Below, in pieces: positions 58,701-64,000 of a stretch of 64,000 nt of DNA. Each line of letters begins with the position of its first letter. Position 1 is the stretch's first letter. Position numbers and translations under genes: made by a program. The stretch comes from Ailanthus altissimus. Its lineage: Eukaryota > Streptophyta > Magnoliopsida > Sapindales > Simaroubaceae. The notes beneath the pieces were generated by a model. The model was not told the DNA's origin. It made no database searches and saw only the letters and a list, made by a program, of their open reading frames with translations. The stretch spans positions 13,690,501 to 13,754,500 of the forward strand of contig OX327710.1 of assembly GCA_946807835.1 (NCBI GenBank), written 5' to 3'.

Positions 58701-60617
58701 GTCCATACAATACTTCCAATCACCAAACTACCATCTCAACAATACAACCGGTCACCAAATCATCATTCAATAATAAACATCCGCACAAATTTTAATAGAA
58801 TGTTTTTAATGGCAAAAACTAATCAAAGTATCTTTAACAAAATAAAAACTTACTAGGTAATTTAATATTTACATAGAAACTAACCTATCAATTTTATATT
58901 TGAAAACATAATTGTTAAAATACCTACCTAATTTAGTTTTAAAATTAAACTAAAATACACTAATATCGAACGGAGACTGATTGAAGTCCAGGAATTGGGC
59001 ACAATGTAAAGGTAAGGAGAGCCAATATATACCATTCTTATAATTAATTAAAAGACAACGTTATGTAAATTGTCAGCGTCAACTTAGCTTGGTAAAGAGC
59101 CGTTTATATCATTACCGCTTATGTATACTGCTTCAACATTTTCAAATATACTATTACTGACTCAATAATATATATATATATATATATAAAAGAAAGAAAT
59201 ATAATTTCTGAAATCAAATTGGAAACTGTAGTCTGTAATAAAGTATGATTAAGTGAATATCTTTAAAAAAAAAATTTAAAAAGAAGAAAAAACCATAATA
59301 GTGGTGATGATCGAGTACTGACAGATATATGCAATTATCTGTGATCTTCATCCAGTGACATTAAAGAAATTTGGCCGGATAAATGAATTGTAAATATTAC
59401 CTTGACTTGCTAGAGAGCCACTCATTCTATTTCCTTGTAAGTCCAATTTTTTCAACTTCCTCAAATTTGACAATCCTACAGCAAAAAGAAGGAAATATTA
59501 TTTTATTATTAGTTTGAAGGATACTGTAGAAGGGTGACCAATTAATACACTTGATTTTCAATTTGTTGTCTGCCCTTTTATCAATTAAATTCAAATCTTA
59601 GCATCTAATTACCTAGAGTTGTTAAGGAGCCATTTATTTCATTAGAACTTAGATCCAATACTTCCAAGTTTGTCAAATTTGCGAATCCTGCACCATTAAA
59701 AAAAAAATAAAGATTTAAAAAGAAAAAGAGGGAGAGAAAAAAACGATAAATGAAGATATAGATTTGGGAAAGTAGATAGAAAAAGATTAAGACAAATTAC
59801 CTGTCCTCAAAGTAAGGATATCTTGTAACATACCTTCTTGAGTAAATATTATTAACTCAAGGTATCATTTTGTTGCTTTGTCATACATGATATATATAGG
59901 ATTTAAGATTTGAGTAAAAATATAAAAACAGATTGGGATAAAAAAAAAAAAGTTGTTTTCTTTATATTTGACGCTTTAAATATTAATAAATATGAGAAAA
60001 TTATCACGTTAATAGTAAAACAAAGAAAAAATTGACAAATATTTAATACAATTAAACATAAAAGTTATTGTCCAATAGTTTTGATACAAACTTTATATTT
60101 TTACTTTGTATAAATATTTTTTAAAAAAAATTAACTACCAAAGGAAAATAAAATATAAATAAAAAAACAAAGGCCATACAAACTTAATTTTTAATTATGA
60201 GTGAAAAAAATACGTACCTTTTCCCTCCCAACCAGCGAATAAATTTGCAGATAAGTCAAGTATTCTCAGCTCTTGAAAAGGTTGAAACAAGGAGAAATTT
60301 AAAATTGGAAATCCATCGTTCGAGTTATAAGATTTGAATTCCCTTGTATTGTTGAGTGAGAGTTCCCTCGCCTCTTTAGTGGTGGCGTTGCACTTAACTC
60401 CCTCCCAACGGCAACAGTCAGACTTTTTATCATCAACCCATGAATTAAGAACTTTGTCAGCATAATCAATATGACTGACTGATTTAAAGAAGGCCTTGAT
60501 TTCTAACAGACCGACTCTCTCTTTTTCCAAGCAACCTCTGGATCCATGTATTTGAATTGAAGCTACCGTAATAATCCACAACCACAACTTAGTTAAGAAC
60601 CTTTCCATTGTATACAC
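47716..60617 (-). CDS. LRR receptor-like protein gene, six-exon model
   Basis: Exons on the minus strand: 60218-60617, 59613-59687, 59401-59475, 51181-51255, 50924-50998 and 47716-49775. Every junction is phase 1 with GT...AG borders, giving one open frame of 2760 nt, 919 residues. The product has a signal peptide, LRRNT cap (GCLEKERVGLLEIK...CCRWEGVKC), many plant-type LRRs (LxxLxxLxLxxNxLxGxIP), an island, and an LRR C-terminal cap. RLPs are cell-surface proteins, often in immunity or development, that work with LRR receptor kinases such as SOBIR1. Here the frame ends at the start of the expected membrane helix (MVAFYWSFAASYD-stop). The third intron is 8145 bp and holds a Copia element. Whether the long intron is removed in the plant needs RNA evidence; the two halves could also come from two copies. 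Confidence 0.72.
50156..50470. repeat. Diverged tandem duplication in RLP intron 5
   Basis: A block of about 140 bp is present twice (about 50156-50306 and 50333-50470). Both copies end in cccccttcttaatttctctc and a tatcaact(g/c)ttt stretch. It has no coding capacity. Confidence 0.65.
50924..50998 (-). CDS. RLP exon 5 (one LRR, 75 bp)
   Basis: Acceptor GATGCAG and donor ACAAG|GTAACA bound an LRR exon (LAEFRELKVLDLSYNRLNG). The next intron (49776-50923) is AT-rich and contains a diverged tandem duplication. Confidence 0.83.
51181..51255 (-). CDS. RLP exon 4 (one LRR, 75 bp)
   Basis: Acceptor CTTGCAG and donor GCTAG|GTACAC bound an LRR exon (LANLAKLEVLNLGYNEIRG). It is in the same phase as exon 3, so the frame is kept across the 8.1-kb intron. 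Confidence 0.83.
51256..51791. other. RLP intron sequence before the Copia element
   Basis: AT-rich intron 3 sequence. A repeated phrase tagtagagtgataattat occurs at about 51300-51360. No gene. Confidence 0.5.
51792..52421 (-). repeat. 3' LTR of the intronic Copia element
   Basis: A 630-bp LTR with the ACGTGGTTCGGTAATTATT block near 51892 and a GC-word cluster at 52195-52315 (GACGCCGCAGCGCAGC, CACTGCGGCGCTCA). It is joined on the inner side by the purine tract AAAGAGGGAATTT (minus strand, 52422-52434). Confidence 0.86.
52540..53735 (-). pseudogene. Copia RT C-terminal part and RNase H
   Basis: The minus strand at 53189-53482 reads LLYMNDMLISCRDMKEIHKLKKQLSGEFEIKDL; the usual YVDD catalytic box is YMND (53456-53467), so one of its two Asp residues is lost. 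FGMDIVRQRKS follows. RNase H lies at 52720-52950 (VDLDYAGDLDKRRS, ALSTxEAEYxA, KEAI) with stops. The plus-strand open frames over this area (52734-52937 and 53073-53732) are shadows. Confidence 0.78.
53927..54434. repeat. 254-bp tandem duplication in Copia pol
   Basis: The 254-bp block starting aggtctctYcatcaattctt is present at 53927-54180 and again at 54181-54434 with only a few differences. It lies in the reverse transcriptase N-terminal area (minus strand) and adds a second copy of an EEEISFLLKNKT-type stretch. High identity means it arose after the element inserted or late in its life. Confidence 0.85.
54435..55470 (-). pseudogene. Copia integrase and linker, degenerate
   Basis: Minus-strand pieces: the zinc-binding and core area of integrase (CxHCxxGK and RTDNGxEF regions decayed at 55380-55040), KGRAMYFLTFIDDYSRK-like around 55250-55200, and NGLTKRMNMTL (about 55000-54970). 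The linker carries an open stretch at 54481-54684 (SIISRYTTFDKTTM..., PPDQHFSKSPLK). It links the pre-integrase part to RT. Confidence 0.68.
55473..55844 (-). pseudogene. Copia protease C-terminal end and pre-integrase
   Basis: An open stretch of 123 residues (MCPNKSLFTSFQSINDGKILMWN..., VRYISNFKKNLILQGMLDLNGYS..., VIMRDDKYNHVYVL) matches the Tork/Tnt1-like protease-to-integrase region: MCPxxxWF..., GxVLMGND, VRYVPxLKKNLISLGxLD. Retroviral-type proteases of these elements cut the polyprotein. The catalytic DSGAS lies upstream near 55870 in a broken frame (NSDE). Confidence 0.75.
55933..56720 (-). pseudogene. Copia gag (UBN2) with damaged zinc knuckle
   Basis: The gag start (MATPKYTVKKFNGTN, near 56720) is followed by stops and then an open stretch at 55933-56415. 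That stretch has the UBN2 region (LYQLSMLEGTPIKNHIDAFN, LLSSLPHSFEHFID) and a CX2CX4HX4C knuckle in which the second Cys is Tyr (CYYYKKEGHFTKDC, residues 126-139). A basic tail follows. Gag packages element RNA; the changed knuckle should weaken RNA binding. Confidence 0.82.
56735..56748 (-). other. Copia primer-binding site, decayed
   Basis: Just upstream of gag on the minus strand, TTATTAGAGGAAGG resembles the tail of TGGTATCAGAGCAAGG, the usual initiator-tRNA site of Copia elements. The first bases are lost. Confidence 0.45.
56766..57368 (-). repeat. 5' LTR of the intronic Copia element
   Basis: A 603-bp LTR, TG to CA, matching 51792-52421 along its length (TTACGTGGTTCGATAATTG near 56861; GC-word cluster decayed at 57162-57250). 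It is followed by an (AT)n run (57369-57387). Confidence 0.86.
57585..58290 (+). pseudogene. Captured coiled-coil gene fragment in a possible TIR element
   Basis: After an acceptor-like site near 57800 the plus strand encodes a Lys/Glu-rich coiled coil in broken frames: AYEEERACTEVEKEGKEKEKAARVYW, then ENDISALKSKISKLWQIVGLNSQN, VTEREK-x-IEQLK, and VEVEKYKTVKERRLANVEIKKVEEYK. The word order recalls the coiled-coil repeats of plant MOM1-like or USO1-like proteins, but I cannot fix the parent. It is enclosed by inverted copies of TTGCATCCG (57597-57605) and CGGATGCAA (58281-58289), with further inverted likeness inwards (ggccgagtt / aactcggcc). That suggests a Pack-MULE-like capture. It lies in RLP intron 3. 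Confidence 0.48.
58300..59079. other. RLP intron sequence, no gene
   Basis: AT-rich. A short tandem repeat of gattaaaacttttatcgttt with aaaaatgac lies at about 58481-58528. Nothing else recognised. Confidence 0.45.
59080..59160 (-). pseudogene. Decayed RLP LRR exon
   Basis: The minus strand reads FENVEAVYISGNDINGSLPS, an LRR of the same type as exons 2-5. The donor is CTAAG where GTAAG is expected, the acceptor area (AGTCAG) would put it in another frame, and it is about six bases short. It would be skipped in splicing. It lies between exon 3 and the Copia-bearing part of the intron. Confidence 0.6.
59401..59475 (-). CDS. RLP exon 3 (one LRR, 75 bp)
   Basis: Acceptor CTGTAG and donor TCAAG|GTAATA bound a 75-bp LRR exon (LSNLRKLKKLDLQGNRMSG). 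The next good exon on the minus strand is 8.1 kb away. Confidence 0.83.
59613..59687 (-). CDS. RLP exon 2 (one LRR, 75 bp)
   Basis: Acceptor GTGCAG and donor CTCTAG|GTAATT bound a 75-bp exon. With its shared phase-1 codons it encodes GFANLTNLEVLDLSSNEING-type LRR. The exon length and phase match exons 3 to 5, as expected from exon duplication. Confidence 0.85.
59688..60217. other. RLP intron 1
   Basis: AT-rich intron between exon 1 and exon 2, 530 bp, with donor GTACGT and acceptor GCAG. No other feature. Confidence 0.7.
60218..60617 (-). CDS. RLP exon 1: signal peptide, LRRNT, first LRR
   Basis: Starts MYTMERFLTKLWLWIITVASIQIHG; the second Met (60608) fits the usual RLP start MERFLxKLW better, and both give a hydrophobic secretion signal. 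The LRRNT cap carries Cys in SRGCLEKE and the CCRWEGVKC motif. The exon ends LDLSANLFAGWEGK with donor G|GTACGT at 60217. It is 400 bp and leaves phase 1. A shorter broken copy lies at 5840-6109. Confidence 0.85.
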
Positions 60618-60674
60618 AAACGCTCAACAAACTCGGGCAATCTGCTTAACGATCTTGAATCTTTATACATTTAG

Positions 60675-60681
60675 TTATATA
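60675..60681 (-). promoter_or_regulatory. Possible TATA box of the RLP gene
   Basis: The minus strand reads TATATAA about 60 bp before the start codon, which would leave a short 5' leader of roughly 30 nt. It is placed by motif and spacing only, in a very AT-rich area. Confidence 0.35.
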
Positions 60682-61079
60682 TGTAAGGACTAACGGAAAT
60701 AATAAATTAAGCTTTGTTGAAAAAAAAAAACGTCTTGTTTGATGATCAAGCTAAATAAATAAATAAGTAAAACGGATGGTAACAGATAATATTAAAAATA
60801 TATATAAGAATTAAGTAGTAAATTTAAAAGATTACAAGGAGCAAGTGGCGATTTTCTTTTTCCTAAGATAATACATTATTAAAGTTGACTGATGAAAATT
60901 TCAAAGTTTAGGCTACAAGCAATGTAACCGGATCCCAAAAGCGAGGTACTAAACTGTCCAACTTAATATATAAGTTAACACAAATTTTTCATATATAACA
61001 AGCTTATGCGAATTCAGCAACAATATCACACACAAAGATTATAGATGTAGTTGTACATACGATTTTACATATTCAATGT

Positions 61080-62050
61080 TGTTGAAAAATTAGTGAATCA
61101 ATAATTTTAATTGGATAGAAATTGAGATGAATATTAAAGTGGAGAGTCACAAGAAATTTAGAACGTATGGAGAAGTCTAGGACGTGTAGGACACGAAGGA
61201 AAAAGTAAAACAGGACTTAAAAACGCGAAAGAAATGAAGAAATTGCGGGAGAGCTACCAGCGCCTAGGGCTGAGCGCCGCGACGCTCAACACAGAATACT
61301 AACGCCACAGCGTTGGGGACCCAGCGCCGCGGCGATAGGCGTGAGAAGGGCCAGCGTCGCTGCGCCCAGAAACGTCAGGATGTCCGTTTTGGTTCGAAAT
61401 TTTGAATTTTAGGAAGTTTTAGACTTCTAAAACAAGTGGACTCTTACTTCAACAAGGAATAAAATTAGTAGGCACAAAATACATCCTATATAAACACTTG
61501 TAAACCCTTTGTTTAAGATTAAGCATCTAAGGTTTCAAAATGTAATCATAAAAGAGAATAAAGAGTTAGGTAGACACTAAGTGCGTGGTGCACTAGGGTG
61601 TAACTTTTGGGGAGTGTTTTATTTTAGTTCTTAAGTGAACAAAAAAAACACTATATATCATTTTGACTTAGATGCTCAGGCTATTCTTGTGTTCTTTGTA
61701 AAAATCTCTTATGAAAAAATACTAAGAAGTTTTAAGGAGTCATAGTGATTAAGGGTAGATACTTAGAGGTCTTTATGAAAAATACTAAAGGGTCTTGTGG
61801 GATCATTAATGATGTAAAAAGATACTTAGTGATCTATTTCAATAATAAGAAGTTAAATCATGGATCCTTCGTAGACATAAGCAATTTTGGGCCGAACCAC
61901 GTATATCTTGTATCTTGTGAATTGGTTTGTTTTTTTTATCTTTATTGGTATGTTAATGTTATGTGTTCTTTTTTATGGTGTGAGTTATAATTTTTTGCTG
62001 CGTATAGAATAAAAGAGATATCAAGACTGTGACTTAATTGATGTTATAAA
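61080..62050 (+). mobile_element. LTR of the ACGTGGTTCGG family in the RLP promoter
   Basis: Starts TGTTGAAAAATTAGTG and is the reverse complement of the solo LTR 46154-47025 over most of its length: ttgagatgaatattaaag, the GC-word cluster at 61255-61380, the aaacacttgtaaa block near 61492 and GGGCCGAACCACGT near 61889-61902. The right end is unclear (about 61.95-62.05 kb) and no target duplication was found. No internal domains follow, so it is a solo or truncated LTR. It lies about 460 bp upstream of the RLP start, pointing away from the gene. Confidence 0.78.
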
Positions 62051-62399
62051 AGTGTCAAATTAAAATGTATGGTTTGATATCCGCAATAAATAATTAATAA
62101 TTATTACTTCAAACCAACGGATCTCAACTTGAATTCAAGTTGCTTAGGTGTTTTATAAGCTTATTAAATTAATTTGATAAAATTACCAAATGATTTGGCT
62201 ACTAGTTTCATCTCTCAAAAATGCCTAATTACTTTTAAAATGGTTAACTTAAATATTTTAAAAATCTCATACATAATTCCAAGAAAATTGAGACTAAACT
62301 TTCAATTTCTCTAATCTAAAATTAAAACTTAATGAAAGCAGTTTTCGTTGTTGCAATCTGCTTAATAAAATGATTAACTTAATAAAAGAATTGAAATTT

Positions 62400-62640
62400 A
62401 ATTTGATAGGCAGAAGAAGTTGGTGAGGGGTGTGATAGCTTCACTTAATTAAAAATGATAGCCATGAGTGATAATATAATTATTGTTTCAAGTACCTAAC
62501 TTCTGACCAGGTCCAGTTTCTACGTACGAAAATATATTTTCTAGAACTACCGATACAATTTCATTGAAGCGGACATCTTACAATATTTGATTTTGACAGG
62601 TCAGATGAACTCTTTCTACAAATGCAAGGTAAAAGAGTTG
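62400..62640 (-). promoter_or_regulatory. RLP upstream block displaced by the LTR
   Basis: Contains gcagaagaagttggtgag, tgtgatagcttcacttaatt and cgatacaatttcattgaagc, which match the block just upstream of the broken RLP exon (6270-6600). There the block is about 160 bp from the start codon; here it is about 1.8 kb, most of the difference being the inserted LTR. Confidence 0.55.
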
Positions 62641-63948
62641 GGAGTAGCTTTTACTAAAATTTACATAAAGGGATGAAAAGATAAGAAATTCCTGAAGAGC
62701 GGCAACCGGATCTTCAACAAACTCAGATGTTTAGAACGATATAGATTTTGTCGGCTGTGAATTAATAAATTACTTCAAGTCAAAATTTAAAAAAAAAAGA
62801 AATCTGAAGTTCTTAATTGTCTCCATCATAAGTTTGTTGATTTGACATGACAGAAAATAAGACTTTTGAAGGTAGTATAAAGATATTTTAAAATAAAATA
62901 TCATCTCATACCACGTAAAAAATAACTTATTTTAATAAATTTATGTATAATTTTATTATTATGGTGTGGAAAATGAAAATAAAGAAAATTCAAAAGACTT
63001 CAGGGACACAAGAAAATAGTAGACAAAATCTAATTTAAGATATTGTTTCGAAACCAATCAACCGAATTAAAGTGCAAGGGACACTCCCCAGCGGGCCATT
63101 TCATATCAGCTATATAGTGTAGGAACTGTTTCTATTTTAACCTCGCGAAAATTTGTAAAATGAACGCACAGTTTGTATGTTCATCTAGGCTATGTATAAG
63201 GTCTGTTATTATCATACTATGCTTGAAAGCCTTCCAGTTGAATAAAATTCTTCAGACCATTTTTCTACAAAAAGAATAAATAATTGATAATGTTAAACAA
63301 TAGAGTCAGGATTTATAATTTTTAGGTAATACATGAACATCCATATCAATTGAAAACGTGAAAGAAAGACATAATCCTATGGGAAACACATGAATATGCT
63401 TTTCTATCGTACTTTATGAAATTGTTGTTTAAAATATGAAAACATGTCGTCGCAAATATTTGTAAATAAATTGAATATTAGTTTGAAAAAATGTTATAAA
63501 TTCATCTTAGAATTTGAATATTTAATATTTTGTTAGCTTATGTTCTCATAATTTAATGTTTTTGACAAAAAAAATTCATCTATTGATTATATTTACGCTA
63601 ATAAAAAAAGACTGAGCTAGTTAACAACTTTCTTGCTTTAAGTTTTCATTATTAAACATAACAATAAAAAAAGAAGTGTCAAGACTGAAAGTTATTGGCA
63701 CACTCGATTATTATAAGTGATAAAATCTCTTTATTTAGCGTTAATTTCTAAAATAATATATCAAATTGCCTTCCGTTGTATTTCCGACGTCCAAACTGTT
63801 TCTTAGCCGTCACCGTCCACTCTATGATGCAGGCCACCTTGAAATCTTCTGGATTCAACCAACACCTATCAATTTGTGGTCATTGAACGGATTTGGATGT
63901 GGGTGTGTAATTACAATTCGACCCTTATAAATTAATCAATTATTATTA
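62641..63948. other. AT-rich intergenic sequence, no gene seen
   Basis: No open frame, RNA gene or element ends could be supported. Confidence 0.45.
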
Positions 63949-63949
63949 T

Positions 63950-63950
63950 A

Positions 63951-63989
<39 letters not shown>
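63950..63989. repeat. (AT)n(AG)n compound microsatellite
   Basis: About 21 bases of AT repeats run directly into about 19 bases of AG repeats. Confidence 0.97.
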
Positions 63990-64000
63990 ATAGGCTGGTT

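Noticed and set aside
1..64000. Integrated plant pararetrovirus sequence
   Set aside because: All reverse-transcribing remnants show Copia, Gypsy or LINE order and ends; no movement-protein or coat-type region was seen.

Overview
The window is nuclear DNA of a eudicot plant, inferred from three things. The base composition is very AT-rich. The only intact-looking host gene is a receptor-like protein (RLP) of the leucine-rich-repeat (LRR) type, split into 75-bp LRR exons by introns with plant splice signals. Almost everything else is decayed plant retrotransposons and TIR elements. I cannot name the species. There are no operons, CRISPR arrays or bacterial features.

Layout. (1) 1-1750: 3' part of a LINE with poly-A tail. 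(2) about 3.6-5.35 kb: LTR-like remnant. (3) 5.84-6.6 kb: broken RLP first exon with its upstream block. (4) 6.96-7.73 kb: foldback MITE. (5) 9.35-24.5 kb: a DUF1985/Ulp1-type DNA element cut in two by an 11.7-kb Copia element (11679-23398, TSD gcttt). That Copia carries an inverted solo LTR of its own family (TSD atagt) in its 5' LTR and a Gypsy solo LTR (TSD ataat) just after its FVDD box. (6) 24.8-25.1 kb: LINE tail. (7) 27.9-34.4 kb: Athila-like Gypsy on the minus strand with gag and a plant-transposon domain but no recognisable pol. (8) 34.9-43.1 kb: a minus-strand Copia split by a TIR element with tRNA-like arms, a 2.4-kb non-autonomous LTR element (TSD taata) and a block of three LRR exons. 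(9) 43.45-45.21 kb: hAT-like element (8-bp TSD) with a tRNA-like sequence and an AT-rich minisatellite. (10) 46.15-47.03 kb: solo LTR (TSD aaagc). (11) 47.7-60.6 kb, minus strand: a six-exon RLP gene. Its 8.1-kb third intron holds a 5.6-kb Copia element and a captured coiled-coil gene fragment. (12) 61.08-about 62.05 kb: LTR in the RLP promoter, separating the gene from an upstream block shared with the broken copy at 6 kb.

The RLP would encode a secreted LRR receptor-like protein of about 919 residues. It stops at the point where the transmembrane helix should begin, so as it stands it lacks a membrane anchor. RLP fragments at 6 kb, 41 kb and 59 kb show this was once a larger RLP cluster that has been eroded and filled with elements.

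The most unusual pattern is a set of short GC-rich imperfect palindromes of the form (A)GCGC-N4-GCGCT, in clusters of three to eight. They sit inside several otherwise unrelated LTR families in this very AT-rich window.
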